NCBI GenBank assembly: GCA_019925795.1
Contig: CM034307.1
Span: forward strand, 18,125,197-18,189,196
Direction: 5' to 3'
Source: Dendrobium chrysotoxum
Taxonomy: Eukaryota; Streptophyta; Magnoliopsida; Asparagales; Orchidaceae
DNA length: 64,000 nt
Shown: in pieces, positions 46,576 through 61,545 of the stretch
Position numbering within the stretch: the first letter of the stretch is position 1
Layout of the letters: each line of letters starts with the position of its first letter
Position numbers and translations under genes: made by a program
Notes under the pieces: model-generated
Database searches by the model: none
Told to the model about the DNA's origin: nothing
The model's input: the letters and a program-made list of their open reading frames with translations, nothing else

Positions 46576-48115
46576 GTTGGACTAGAGCTAAGAAATATAA
46601 ATATGTTTAGGTTTTATTTGATATAAAATAATTAAATCCCACTAAATACATAAGTATACATGGTGATCAACTAATAAAGTGATGGAGAAGAGTGTCGATG
46701 CCACGATAAAGTGTTCTACATATTTATATTTAAACTACTACTATTTAATCTAAATTCACAATTTATCCTACTAAATGTATAATATATGTTTTTGAGATTT
46801 TTTCACTTAACAGAGACTTGCAAGAAAATTGGATACTAATGAAACTAAAATGTCATTTAGACTAATGATTGTAAAATAATATATTTTTCCTAATGAGGCT
46901 CGTACTTTTAGAAGTGGATTAGAACATATGCATCCTTGGATCTCTATCAAGTTTATAAAGGTGAAAAGGGAGGTTTATGGCCTTCCTATAATTATACTAT
47001 CTTCATAGAACCTAGAAGGTTTAACATCATATATCTAGGTATGCCAACATTCCATTTAAATACTCCTATTTGTTATAATATTTCTCCATCGAGGCAATAC
47101 ATCACACTAGATATTAACTACATACATGCCTATTGTAGGCATTAAATTAAGAATGGGAGATATTGAAAACATCTATGAAGTAATTTAAAGCACAAGAGTG
47201 TATATTAGCACTTGTAATGTGTTCATAACATTAGCCAAAACTCAGAAATTTATTTATACATGGATAACAAAAAAATAAACATGTTCATTTCATCCATATA
47301 AGAAAAAGATACAAGAGAATGAATAAGATAAATGTCACCTAGAAGGATCAATATTTTCCACACTCTTTCCTCTAATAATAGAATTACTTACATAATACAG
47401 GCTAGGATCTCTCAATGAAAGTATCTTACTCTTTCTTAGCCTCCCTTAGACTTAACTCTAAGGAGAATTAAAGGAAGACATTATAAAGTACAAAACTCTA
47501 TTAAAATGATAGAAATACTTAAATAAAAGAACTAAAAAAATTATTTATATAAGTGCAAGATTAAACTCAGGCCCTACAATGCTTGACAAGGCTACGCAGT
47601 GGCTATATAAAATGAACTAGTACCTCGGTTCTATATTGCTTGCTCTACTATGGAGCTGGGAGGACAGGCATGGTTAATGGTTGAACCAGTATGTCTTTTG
47701 TCTGAATTAAAATGTCTCTTCATATAACAACTGCTCCACCATGGTGCTACAAAAGTTAAGCACTATGGCACTTGAAAGCATAATTCGGTGCTACAATATT
47801 TTGATGATTGATGCTTTAATGCTCATTTTCCTGAGACTCTAATACTGCAGTTCTAATTTCTACCACCGTGCCACTAACCTTCGCTCCACTACAGTACTGT
47901 TTCTACTTAAATTTCTAAGAGGCCAGTACTATAATGTTAAAAATAAGCATTGGGATGTTGTAGATGGCCAAACTACAACGCTGAATCTATGGGCGCTGTA
48001 ATACTGATTTAATACTTATAAATTTTTTCCTTCTCTTAAATATTTTCTACATAAATATAACTAAAACAACAACTTTTTACTGAATTTAAATACAATAAAT
48101 ATTACACAATTTACA
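46573..48115 (-). repeat. 5' LTR of element E
   Basis: About 1540 bp. From 46776 it matches the left LTR. TATA-type TATATAAATA at 47542-47551 (minus), with GCACT/AGTGCT-type repeats upstream (47570-47990). Confidence 0.75.
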
Positions 48116-48129
48116 CTTAACTATTATAA

Positions 48130-49312
48130 AAATTATTGGTTATACAAATTATTAGTTAAACTATGTGTGTAGGAAATTAGCTTTACACTAACATTATAGG
48201 GAACACAAAGGTGAGAAATTCATGATGAGGACCTGATGAAGCTAAAAGAATTAAACATAAAGAAAATCCATAACCGTTAAGAAGACCAAGAATTAAAGAG
48301 AGTATCAATTAATTTTTTAAATTTTCTTGAGTGTTTATGTACCTTAGGTTTCAAGTGGGTTGAATAATCACACACACACACATGAGGGATGGTACAAAAT
48401 TAAGACTAAAGTTCATTAAAACACTTGGGTTTCTAATAAAATTGTACTATGTAATTTACTTAGTATTGTATAATACGAATGGTAATTTTGTAATTCTAAA
48501 AATGAAGTGCCGTTAATTAACAAAATTTTCTAATTGAAAATTTGAATAAATAATTACACAGTATGATCTGTATTTTACTAGACTGTTAACTATTTCAAAT
48601 TGAAGCCTTTAAAATCCTTAAATTTTTAAAAATAGGTAAATTCAAATTTGAATTGTTTGTACTAGACAAACTATTCATATAATATGAAAATTAATTCTTG
48701 GTAATTTTATTTACCTATTTTGGATTCTGGAATCATGGTTGTATTATATGATCCTAATTATACAAATGAATAAATAATGAGCTTATTTGGCTAAACATTA
48801 TTCAAATAGGCCTGTCCAATGCTTTGAGTAATTGGCCTTGTGAAGATCATACTATACAATCATAATTATAGTTTAAACAAATAAAGAGTTTATTTGGACG
48901 AACCTTATTTGGACTAGATTATATTGGCATCTTTAAATAGTTGATACTCTATAATCCTTATATTTGATTATACTATCTACTTGTAAAATTAACCAAATAT
49001 ATATTTTACGTGTTTAATTATATGCTTAATTTAAATACTTCTCTTATAGATTGAGAACATGTTTTTAGATGTCTTTGGCTTTCTAGAGTCTCCATTTGTC
49101 AAGGTTTAAGCAATTTTGGGAGATCTAAGAGGGTTGAGAGAGAGAGAGAGAGAAAGAGAGAGAAAGAGAATTCTTAGGGAGATTCATTCTTCTATAATAG
49201 AGAGAAGATCAGAGAGTTTGGAGAGATTGTGAAGGATCTCTTAGTTGTGAAGGATCCTTCTTTAGAAAATTAACCCCCTCCCCTCCCTCTTGGATGTGTC
49301 TATTCGCTTTCA
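48130..49312 (+). repeat. Old copia LTR G with primer site
   Basis: Plus-strand LTR. It has the CACACACACACATGAGGG block near 48370, a few eroded palindrome-like words between 48430 and 48960, a GA-rich leader (49138-49172), and CCCCTCCCCTCCCTCTTGG near 49275. It ends CTTTCA, followed by the primer site GGTATCAGAG at 49316-49325. The left border is approximate. Confidence 0.7.
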
Positions 49313-49329
49313 ATAGGTATCAGAGTAAG

Positions 49330-49720
49330 GTTTTTAATTATTTGGAATGAACTCCATAAGCAGATTTCAATATAGCATAGCTTTGTAATCATAAAACTTC
49401 ATAAGGATATTCTACTACCCATCCTTCTCTTTTCAACAATATCCTTTTTGAATTTTAAAAACTTTGGATGTCTACATTTTTACAGTCTATTGATTATCGC
49501 ACTGCATCATAGGATAGAAAATGGAACTAAAATTAAACTACATTTTACTAATTGGAGTTTTAATAACGAGAATTGGCACAATTGAATGCTAAATGCTTGA
49601 ACTATTTTTTCTATGCTCTTAAGTATTAATATTACATACAGGTATCCACCTACTATAAGTTTATAACTTCTATTTATGTGTAACCTTTGCAACAAACTAA
49701 GATTTATTTCTAATAATACA
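49330..49720 (+). pseudogene. Copia gag fragment of element G
   Basis: AQLNAKCLNYFFYALK at 49566-49621 matches the gag core of elements A, C and J. The remainder is too eroded, and the element is cut off by F at 49920. No gene is seen in 49721-49919. Confidence 0.65.
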
Positions 49721-49919
49721 TCATAAGTCATCTTGATTTTTTTTATAGGCCCATTTACTGCCAATTACATTTTGATCATGGGGTATTGGGACTAATTCAC
49801 AAACATCATTTCTTTAAAATTGATTTAGTTATACTTCCTTAACAAACAATCCAAAAATTATCTTGTAAGGCTTCATATATATTTTTAGATTTAATTTTTT
49901 ATAGAAATACTGAATGTTC

Positions 49920-51777
49920 TGAAAGTTTGAGGAGGTTGTAAGACCTTAATGAACTAGCCCAAGACACACCAAGAGGTGGGGTGGGGGGTGAATTGGTTAT
50001 TTAAAAATTTCTTTATCACAAAAAAATCTTTTTGTAATTTTTAAAACATTGAAATAAAAAATTTGATCACCTGAAGCAAAAGCTAATAAACTTAACAATA
50101 ATTACAATAGTGATCCTGATATTCTAATTAACTCAACAAAATATTAATCTCAGATTTCACCAAGTAGTTATCATAGAAATTAAATGTGAAAAAGTAAAAT
50201 ATGGAAAATAAAAATAAAAATAAAAACAAACACACCAGAATTTATAGTGGTTCGGTCAAACCATGACTACGTCCACTCCCCGGAGTCTGCCTCTCTGAGT
50301 ATTAGACTAAACTCTTTAATGACTCTCTTTTAGCCCCCACAATAAGGTGGAGAAGCCCTTACAAAATATCTTCCACCAACCCAGTGCAGCAGAGGACCTC
50401 GAATCCTTTTTTACCCTCCTAGTGAAGGTAGAGAATCTGTAATCCTTTTTCACCCTCTTGGTGAAGGCAGAGAACTTAGAATCCTTTTTCACCCTCATTG
50501 TGATGGCAGAGAACTTGGAATCCTTTTTCACCCTCTTGGTGAAGGTAGAGAACCTGGAATCACTTTCACCTTCCTTAGTGCAGCGGAGTAGCCGGGTCCT
50601 TTGACACCAAAGAGATCTTCTTCCCAAAGCTTCCCTCATGAAAAACCTTGAAAGTAGAGGAACCCAAGTGCAAGTTCATAGGAGAAATTGTGTGGAGCTC
50701 TCTCTCACACTCCCTTGAAACTCACAAGGAACTTCTCCCTTTCTCACAAACTCAACCATTTCTCTCCTAAGCTCTAGGCTCTCTCTTTAAGCTTTCTTTA
50801 GAAGAAAATAACTCAATGAATGCCAAAAAGACTATTATAAAGTCTTATAAGAAAGCTTAAATAGAGGGATTCAAAAAAATCTTAAAATATTCAATTAAGC
50901 CGTCAAAGATCGTACAGTGTGATCTCAAGAACATCTAGTACAATGTTCAAAATTTTACCTATTAGTACTATACGATCATTAGTATGAATGAACAGTCATA
51001 CAATATGATCAGTTCAATTTTGTCTGATAGTACTATACAATCGCCAGTATGAATGAATAGTCGTATAGTATGATTAGTTCAATTTTGCCTATTATTATTA
51101 TACGATCACCAGTATGAATGAACAGTTGTACAATATGATTAGTTCAATCGAATTGCAATTCATCTAGGATGAATCCTGGGATGACCAAATATCATGTCTG
51201 TCATTCGTATAGTATGATCCAGTTCATACAGTATGATTAGATTTGTATAATACGAATAGAGCAATATTTCAAATTCAAAATTTTGCCTAATTTAATGAAC
51301 AGTGGGATTCTTGATTATAACAAATTGTCTAATACGATGTGGTGTTCATACTATATAATTAGTTATATTTTAATATTATTATTTTTAGATAAATAAAATA
51401 TTTTAATTAATTTATGTAATAATAGATCGCCTAGTATGATACCCATAGTACAATATAATTTATAGAAAAATTAAAATATTTAAAATTAATTTTGCTCCTC
51501 TTGTGTGTGTGTGTGTACGGTCACCAAGCTAATATGCACTCTTATAGGACTTGACTCAAGAAATTAAAAATAAATAAATAAAAATTATGGACTCTTTCAG
51601 TATAACTTATTCTACCTAATCTTAAGTCTTGTATCTTTAAAGAACAATGCATGTTATACCTGAAATATTAGTTAACACATAAACAAATATGCTCTATAAA
51701 TATTAGGAGAAATTAAGAGGCAATCAATAATATTTGCTATCATCAAAATAATAAACTCAAGAGCCTGAGTTATAATA
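49920..51777 (-). repeat. 3' LTR of element F
   Basis: Starts TGAAAGTTTGAGGAGG. G-tract near 49977, conserved block near 50250, five ~37-bp hairpin units at 50395-50590, decayed palindromes at 50910-51465, TG microsatellite near 51505. Ends near TTATAATA. Confidence 0.85.
50395..50590 (-). repeat. Tandem hairpin units in F LTR
   Basis: Five units with the stem TTCACC, loop CTCTT or similar, stem GGTGAA, then GGCAGAGAAC and a ~12 bp spacer. Parallel units in the right LTR lie at 53815-53990. Confidence 0.75.
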
Positions 51778-52249
51778 ATCTCTTCTTTTTTGATGATGAC
51801 AAATATTATTGGTTGAATTTACAAACTAATATTATTTTCTCTTAATCTCCCCTTCACTAAGAGAATTACGTTAAAAAATTGGGGAAAATACATTTAAATT
51901 TTTCTTAAGAAAATAAATTTAAAACTAAATAATAGATGAACAAATATAATCAAATATATTCTCCCCCTTTTAACATCACCAAAAAGGAGAGATAATACAA
52001 CACATAAATTAAGCTAGATGCATGACCTAAGTAAAATTTTAAAGATATAAAGAAAATAACTCAGCCACACAGCACAGGAAGTAATAAAAAAATGAAAACA
52101 TATAAAAAGATGCTACAACATACAATCATGCATAAAACATAATTATTAAGAAAATAAATAGAACAGGCAAACAAATAATTAAAACTAAACATACTTATAC
52201 TTGATTGGAGTTAATAATTAAATCCTTGGACATTAAGCATAAGTTTGTT
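51778..52249 (-). other. 3' interior of element F
   Basis: AT-rich and non-coding. A purine tract (minus strand) lies at 51959-51971, similar to the second purine tract of elements A and C. No pol or accessory ORF is visible. Confidence 0.55.
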
Positions 52250-53280
52250 ACCTCCTCTTCTTGCTCCTGTTCTGATGAGTCAGAGGCTAAGTCTGTCTAG
52301 GAGATTTTTTACTTATTATTATTTCCCATTATTATAATTTATTTATCCTCACCCTTTTCCTTTACAAGGTGTCTCTTAAAAATAGGGCATTCATATTTCA
52401 GATGTCCAGGTTTCCTACACCCAAAGAAAATAATGTCAGAAGAAATCTTATTATATTTACCATTTTTATCTTGGTTCCAGTTTTGTTCACGCTTGTGCTT
52501 GCGCATCAGGAGACTTTTCAATTTGCATGTTATTAATGCTATCTCCTCACTCTCATTATCTCCTAAGCTATTTTTTTCTATGTCTTTTGCCTTTAGCACT
52601 ATAACTTTCTCAATACATCCAAAAGTCTTTGACTCACACTTTGCTCGTAGGCAATGAGGGAGCCAAGTATAGTATCAATAGAATAAACATTCAAGTCTTT
52701 CGATTCACATATAGCAATGACTTTGGCATCAACATTTTTAGGTAGATAATGTAGAATTTTGTTGACCTTCTCAGAGTTTGAAAGTTCTCTCTCTAAAGCA
52801 TGCAATGATGTCAGTAAGTAAATCTAGTGTACATGTCTTAGATAGTCTCATAAGATTTCATGAAAAAAAGTTAGTAATCATGCAATAAGATGTTCACCCA
52901 AGATTATTTGACTTCATTAGTACCTTTATATGTAATGCATAGTCTACCCCATATTTCTTTCCCTATAGTACATGAAGAAACTCTCAAATAATCTTCAAAA
53001 TTAAGTGCACAAAAAAGCAGTTTATGTATTTAGCATTCAGTTAAACAAAGACTTGTTCTTCTCTACTCCATGTAGTAAAAGGAGTAATAGTTTTAATGCC
53101 ATTAATCAAATGAGATGGTGCAGAATAATCTTCTTGTATGAAAAACCACATAGGATAATTAATAGATTATAAAAAGGTAGACATACAAATTTTCCAAAAA
53201 TCAAATGATTTATTATCAAACAGTGGTGGACGAGTTATTGAATAACCCTCCATAGTATTTTGATTACCAAAATATGCCAT
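52250..53280 (-). pseudogene. Eroded copia gag of element F
   Basis: Starts at Met 53280 (MAYFGNQNTMEGYSITRPPL). Pieces follow across stops: MHALERELSNSEKVNKILHY, NVYSIDTILGSLIAYEQSVS and the zinc knuckle FFGCRKPGHLKYECP, where the first Cys is lost. It matches the gag of C and J. Confidence 0.85.
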
Positions 53281-53336
53281 TGATCTTTTCTTGAAGATTT
53301 TAAAATCTAAATTTCAAGACCCTCTCTGATACCACT

Positions 53337-54736
53337 ATAAAGTTTGAGGAGGTTGTAAGACCTCAATGAACTAGCCATAGGCACACCAAGGGGGGGGGGG
53401 GGGGGGGGGTGAATTAGGCATTAAAAAATTTTGTTATCACAAAAAAAATCTTTTTGTAATTTTTAATACATTGAAATAAATAATTTGATCACCCGATGCA
53501 GAAGTTAATAAACTTAATAATAATTATATTAATAATGATGATATTATAATTAACACAACAAAATATTAATCTAGATCTTCACTAAGTAGTTATCACAAAA
53601 ATTAAATGCGAAAAAGTAAAATGTGAAAAATAAAAAATCAGAACAAATACACAAAAAAATTATAGTGGTTCGGTCAAATCATGACCTACGTCCACTCCCT
53701 GGAGTCCTCCTCCAAGTATTGTACTAAACCCTTTAGTGACTCTCCTTTAGCCCCTATAGTAAGGCAAAGAAGCCCTTACAAAATCTCTTCCACCAACCCG
53801 GTGGGCAAAGGACCTCGAATCCTTTTTCACCCTCTTGGTGAAGACAAAGAACTTGGAATCTTTTTTCACTCTCCTAGTGAAGGTAGAGAACTTGGAATCC
53901 TTTTCACCCTTCTAGTGATGGTAGATAACCTGAAATCCTTTTTTACCCTCCTGGTGAAGGAAGAGAACCTGGAATCACTTTCACCTACCTTAGTGCGACG
54001 GAGTAGCCGAGTCCTTTGATACCAAAGAGTTCTTCTTCTTGAAGCTTCGCTCAAGACAAACCCTGATATATAGAGGAACTCTGGTGTAAGTTCATCAGAG
54101 AAACTATGTGGAACTCCCTCTCACACTCCCTTGAAACTCACAAGGATCTTCCCCCTCTTTCACAAACTCCAACCTTTCTCTACCAAGCTCTAGGCTCTCT
54201 CTTCAAGCTTTCTTCAGAAGAGAACACCTCAATGAATGCTAAAAAGGCTATTACAAAGTCTTATGAGAAATCTTAAATAATGAGTGTAAGAAAATCTTAA
54301 AAATTCAATTCAGCCATCGAAGATTGTACAGTACGATTGCAGGTTCGTACAATACAAAGAGAGCAATATTTCAAATTCAAAATTTTGCCTAATTTAATGA
54401 ACGGTGGGGTTCCTGATTATAACAGATTATCCAGTATGATGTGGTGTTCGTACTATACCATTAGTTATATTTTAAAATTATTATTTTTGGATAAATAAAA
54501 ATTTTAATTAATTTTTATAATAACAAATCATCCAGTACGATACCTATCATACAGTATAATTTATAAAAAAAAATAAAATATTTAAAATTATTTTTGCCCC
54601 ATTATGTGTGTATGCACAATCACCAAAATTAGCATACACCCTTACAAGAATTGACTCAAGAAATCAAAAATAAATAAATAAAAATTACAGACTCTTTCAA
54701 CATAACCTATTCTACCGAATCTTGAGCCCTGAATCT
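53337..54736 (-). repeat. 5' LTR of element F, deleted
   Basis: Begins TAAAGTTTGAGGAGG after the primer site. A 19-base G-tract occurs at 53391-53409. It follows the left LTR to about 54736 apart from one large internal deletion near 54340. Confidence 0.8.
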
Positions 54737-54952
54737 TACCTATCCATAATTAATGCCATCTATGTTAGTTATGATAACAAGTCTAAATAAGTAAATATGT
54801 AATAAGTCTAATGGTATACTAGTAATAACTATATATTTATAATAACAAAACAACAAAATCAAGCCTTTATCCCATTACGTGGGGTTACTACTTGAATTAG
54901 TTTTCTCCATTATGTTTTGTTAAGAATCAAATTTAAAATTTTAATAGTTAGT
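54737..54952. other. AT-rich spacer
   Basis: No feature recognised between the truncated F LTR and LTR H. Confidence 0.4.
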
Positions 54953-57387
54953 TGTGAAACTAATGTGAGAGTTACTGAGGTGACCCGGAAGGGAGGAGGA
55001 GGGGGGTGAATTGAGTGTTTAATTTTTTTTAATTAAATTTAGGTTAAAAAAACTTAGATTTTAGTTTGTAGAAAACTTTTAGTGACAAAGCGTTAATGTT
55101 ATTAAAAGAATTTATGCAAGAGAACCACTTGAAAATTATATTTGATTTTTATGTAAATTAAGGCCAAGAAAAAAATTAGGTGATTAAGTTTGTTACTAGT
55201 TAGCTCAAGTAAGCACAAACAAGAAAGAGAGAAAGCAAGCACAAACACAAAGAACTTTTACACGGTTCAGTCAAAATGACCCACAACTAGCCTACTGCAT
55301 GCGTAACAACTCACAATCGGCTTGGATTCAACTAAAACCACCAAGGTTACAATAATAGTATTTTCCTAACACTAGGAAGAGACTACTTTTGACCATGAGA
55401 CAAGGAACAAAATAAAAAGCAAATACAAATCTCACTATAACATGGAATAATAAGAATGTACTTCTCACAAATAATAAATTTGATAGCTCACAATATAATT
55501 TCTTTTAATTATGAACTTTAAATAATAATGCAAATACAAATACAAATTAAAATTTCCAGCAATCTAAAGTAATAGATGAGCTTCACAAAAGTATATGAAA
55601 AATTCAACATGAGTTAGCTACACATGAACAATAACTGAAGATATCTTGACAGAGGAGATATGCAAATCATTTCTAACAAACTTTTGAATAGACACAAGAA
55701 TGATGTGAATAACAAGAGATCACAAGTAAGGTTCAACTAAATTTTGACTTACCACATGTAGGATATGATTATGATAAAATATAAACTAATATGAAGAGAA
55801 TGACAATGTGAATCCAAGATAAAAATACTTTCACAATCTTGCGCAAGATTGAGAGAATTAAAATACCACAATTGGAAAGAACTTTCCAAATTATCTTCTT
55901 GAAGTATGAAGAAGAGTGTGAGAGCAAGGAAGACACTTTAGAAAATATGAGAGGCCTTGAAACCCATGACCAAGGCATAGAAAATGATCTTGCACTTTGA
56001 AGAAAAAAAATGGCAGAGTTTTGTTATTATGAGGGCAAGATGTAAGAAAAGCACTAAGCCCACTTCTCTTATTTATAAAGAGAATTTCGGCCAAGGCATG
56101 GGAAAATATTGGGTAAACATTTTAGGTAATAATTTGAACATGAAAGGAGATTTGGAATAAATTAAATCAGCTCCAATGAAGCATGTGGCTTGCCAAGGAA
56201 AAATAAGAAGGAGCCATGCAATGTTTGGCCACAATAATTTTGAATTTTAATGTTGAAAAACTTGACCTAGAGAGGGAAAGGGATAATACACAATATTTAA
56301 TTTAGTTTTTAGCCATTATAGTAGGGTAAAATCCAAGGTAAAGTTCAATATCCAATAGAAAATTTGTAAAATTAAAATAATTTAATGTATTAGCAAATTT
56401 TGGCCACATAGTTTTCAAATAAGGACTAAGTGATTTTAGCAAGGATTAATTGAGGGAAATTAATGCATGGGATGGGCTGGGAGAGTGGTTAATTTTTAAC
56501 CATTATATCATATTCTAATTTATTAATCCATGTGTTTATTTGATTAACCAATAGAATTAAGTCTCATGGATTATACAATTTAAGGCAATTTATTTTATTA
56601 ATATTAACCCAAATTTTACTTCATTTGATTTAAACTTATATTAGTTTAATCTTAATTGATATGAATATGATCTTAATGAATTTCAGTGACTAAAGTGATG
56701 ATATACAATTAGAAATAATTTTTATTAATTAGTTAAGGCAATTTAAACATATTAATAATTTATTGGATAAAAAGATTAAATCATTGAAATTAAGTATCCA
56801 ATTTTTATAAAATAAATTTCACTTAGTCTTATAAATATATTATTCAATTTAAATAATTTTTTTTGATAATATTAGTCTTGGTAAAAAGTTATGATCAAAT
56901 TATACTTTTGAATTTCTAAAAGGAATAATTTGAATAATTTTGGAAATTCAATTTTAATTTAAAATATATGGCCAAATTAAATAGTGTAGAATGGTGTGCC
57001 ATGATAAAATGTGTGATCATGAATGATAAATAAACATTTAGGTTAGCCACAAGTTCATTAGTGAGAAATGCAAGAATGATTAGATTTCCAAAATTAGTGC
57101 TAAAAATGATAATGCATAAATTTAAATAATCATGAAGTAATTTTGAAAGCACCATGCACATAAGTTTTGCAAATTTTATTTATTTGATAGAAATCTCATT
57201 TGAGGTATTAAGCTTTAGAAAACAAATATAAAAGTCTTCAATATTCAAGTCTTGAACCACTGTAAGTCAAGCATGGTGATTTTGTTCACTTAAATGCACT
57301 TAATGTAAACCATTAATTACATCCAACATAATCTTTATTATCATACAAATCCAATGACACCCTATACCATGACTCATGGGGCTAACA
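54953..57387 (-). repeat. Copia LTR H (3' LTR of a truncated element)
   Basis: About 2.4 kb, minus strand. It ends GGGGCTAACA at 57387, with a purine-tract-like sequence (minus AAAAAAGAGGGCAT) next to it. It has the GGGGGGTGAATT word near 55003 and a weak version of the conserved block near 55262, but no ATCGTAC-type palindromes, so it is a different lineage. The left border is approximate. Confidence 0.7.
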
Positions 57388-57689
57388 ATGCCCTCTTTTT
57401 TATGATGACAAACTTTATGTTGGTGGGTATTATGATGGAGGTGCAAAGTGACCTTTCATCATCTTTAGCAATTATATCAAGTAAACCATGGCAAATATAT
57501 GGCAACAACATGTAATAAAGTTCCCCCTAAATCTTTGCATGGATCAAAATTTTGAAATTAACATGAATTTTTGAAACGAACATAATATTTTGTCTCCACC
57601 TTTTTAAAATATCAAAAAAAAAAAAAAAAGAAAGAAAAAAAGAGAGTGGATAATAATTTTTAAAGTGTTGAATCTAGCATGTAAAGCAT

Positions 57690-58062
57690 TCTCCTTAAAG
57701 TACAAAAATGTTCGTCAGGTAAAGGTTTAGTAAAGTGAACAATTTGATGTTCAATTGAGATATTTCAATATTAATGTCACCTTTAAAAACATGATCTCTA
57801 ATTAAAATGTATCTAATCACTATATGCTTAGTTTGTGACTGTTTAATAGGATTCTTAATTAAGCTGATAGCACTTTTGTAATCACACTTAATAGGAATGT
57901 GTTTCAGTGAAATTTCAAAGTCTTTCTAATTGTTGCTTCAACCAAGAAACTTTAGAAACACATCTACCAACACCTATATACTTATCCTCAGGAGTGGACA
58001 AAGGTACAAAATTTTTCTTCCTAGAGGACCATGACGCAAGTGATGATCCTAAATGAAAGTTT
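57690..58062 (-). pseudogene. Copia RNase H / pol C-terminus fragment of element H
   Basis: Across stops the minus strand reads SSLASWSSRKKNFVPLSTPE, SWLKQQL and FTKPLPDEHFCTLRRML, matching the end of the pol of element C. The rest of pol is absent: the fragment is cut at the TA microsatellite. The 57388-57689 interval is non-coding 3' interior. Confidence 0.8.
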
Positions 58063-58098
58063 ACATGTGGGATGTTAGGCCAACTTGAACTACAAGTG

Positions 58099-59924
<1,826 letters not shown>

Positions 59925-61490
59925 TGTTGCAAATCTGGTTTTGATGATGACAAATATATTTTCAGTGTGTTTTGCTTGGCTAACCCGTTTCAGGCACAAA
60001 AGATCATGAGAAAATCAAGCTAACTCAAGATCGGGTCCAAGTGTGTCAAATATATGATTTTTCTTTTTATTGAGTCAATTATAATGTAACTGATCCCCGA
60101 GCTAAGTAACCTTGCACACACACACTCAGGGGGAGAGCTTGAGTGAATTAGAGTTTCTGTTCATTTTTTGTTCAGATCGTCCTGGACGATATTCACATCG
60201 TCCTGGACAATCCAGTAAAAACAGAAACCCTAATTAGGGCGACCAAGTTAAGTGAGTCTGATTAAGCAGATCGTCTTGGACAATCTTTGGATCGTACGGG
60301 ATGATATGCTCAAATCAGAAATTCTCAGCCGCCAGAACTCCTGGACGATTCAGTACAATCATGCCTAAATTAGTCTGGTAATTAAGGAAAGCAATGAATA
60401 TTTAATTGATACGATCATATCGTCCTGGATGATCGCAGGATCGTCCCGGATGATCATGATCGTCTAGTGCATTTCAGCTGTACGTCCCGAACTGTGTTCA
60501 GGATGATTTGGGCACTTTTTGAACTAATCGTACAGGACGATACCTGTATCGTCCTGGACGATCAAGTCATTTTTTGGTCATCCAGCACAAGTTTCTCTAG
60601 ACGACCCGAACTGTCTTCTGGATGATATTCCTTGATTTGCACTAATTGTCCCGGATGATCGCAGGATCGTACGGGACGATATGAACAATTTTTTCAACTG
60701 ATCGTCCAGAAGAGCCAGATCGTCCAGGCTAAAACAACGAAATTTTAACTGATCGTATAGGACGATATACCGATCGTTCTGGACGATTTTGGCCGACCAG
60801 TTGAGATTTAGTGCAAATTTTAAGCCCTCCTATAAAAGAAATTTTTCATGAAACAAGAAAAATCTTTTTGCCACCTTCCTTTCCAGAGAAACCTTAGAGA
60901 GAGAGAGAGAGTTTGGGAGAGAGAGAAGATCTTGTGAAGGGCAAGCACGGATCAGAGGCGTCTTCTCTGCTCGTCGTCTCTCGTCTAGTTGGTGTTCGTC
61001 GTGGGAGGATCGTTCACAAGAAGATCCGGGGTTCTCTGCCCGCTTCAGGTGGAAGTAAAAGGAGTTCGAAGGTTCTCTGCCTGCTTCAGGAGGAAGCAAA
61101 AGGAGGTCGGGTTCTCTGCCCCACTGTGTGGTGAAAAGGAGGTCTTGTACAGGCTTCTCCGCCTTGCTGTGGGAGAAAAAGGAGAGACACTTTTTGTTTA
61201 GTGCAATACCCGGAGGGGAGGCTCCGGGGAGTGGACGTAGGTCAAGTTGACCGAACCACTATAAAATTTGGTTTACTTTTCTGATTCAGTTCTGCACTTT
61301 ACTTTTTGATATTAACTGTGTGGGTGAATATCTGAGATTGATCTTTTCGTTCTTGTTTAATTATTTCCGCTGCTAAGTATCGAAAAAATTTTTCATTATT
61401 GTCGTGAAATTTTTAAATAACCAATTCACCCCTCTCTTTGTTAGCCTCGGGACTAGTTCACTAGGGCTTAACATCCCTATTGAACTTTCA
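59925..61490 (+). repeat. 5' LTR of element J
   Basis: 1566 bp, TGTTGCAAATC to GAACTTTCA. ACACACACACTCAGGGGGAG near 60117, palindrome pairs at 60176-60790 (for example starts 60176 and 60197, or 60419 and 60440, 21 bp apart), TATAAAAG at 60831-60838, GA-rich leader, hairpin units at 61030-61135, conserved block at 61218-61264, AATTCACCCC tract near 61425. Confidence 0.93.
60831..60838 (+). promoter_or_regulatory. TATA box of J LTR
   Basis: TATAAAAG, about 45 bp downstream of the last palindrome and 190 bp upstream of the hairpin units. Confidence 0.7.
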
Positions 61491-61492
61491 AG

Positions 61493-61504
61493 TGGTATCA
61501 GAGC
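61493..61504 (+). other. Primer binding site of element J
   Basis: TGGTATCAGAGC, two bases after the LTR. Confidence 0.93.
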
Positions 61505-61545
61505 GGGATTCAAAATTTAGGTTTAAAAACTTTTGAATTTGATCC

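Larger units (their letters stand above)
40437..48115 (-). mobile_element. Old Athila/Tat-like Ty3/gypsy element E, no recognisable pol
   Basis: Two related repeats (40437-41795 and ~46573-48115) flank an interior that reads leftward: leader like the TTTGGC...GTTGCC sequence after gypsy LTRs (46552-46575), gag, a cis-repeat region with TATA, an accessory ORF, then the 3' LTR. I found no protease, RT or integrase. The left LTR lacks ~200 bp that the right one has, so its outer end is truncated. No target duplication was found. It is strongly diverged, hence old. Confidence 0.75.
49920..54736 (-). mobile_element. Copia element F, internally deleted, gag only
   Basis: LTRs 49920-51777 and 53337-~54736 enclose a 1.56 kb interior holding only gag and purine tracts. 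Primer site (minus) at 53324-53334. The right LTR has lost ~300 bp of its palindrome region and its outer ~150 bp, so no duplication can be checked. Palindromes and zinc knuckle are decayed, so it is old. Confidence 0.85.

Noticed and set aside
54953..57387. Palindrome array in LTR H
   Set aside because: Scanned for ATCGTAC/ATCATAC-type dyads; none were convincing, so H is treated as a separate lineage.
61493..61504. tRNA gene fragments
   Set aside because: The initiator-Met matches are 10-12 bp primer binding sites next to LTRs, not tRNA genes.
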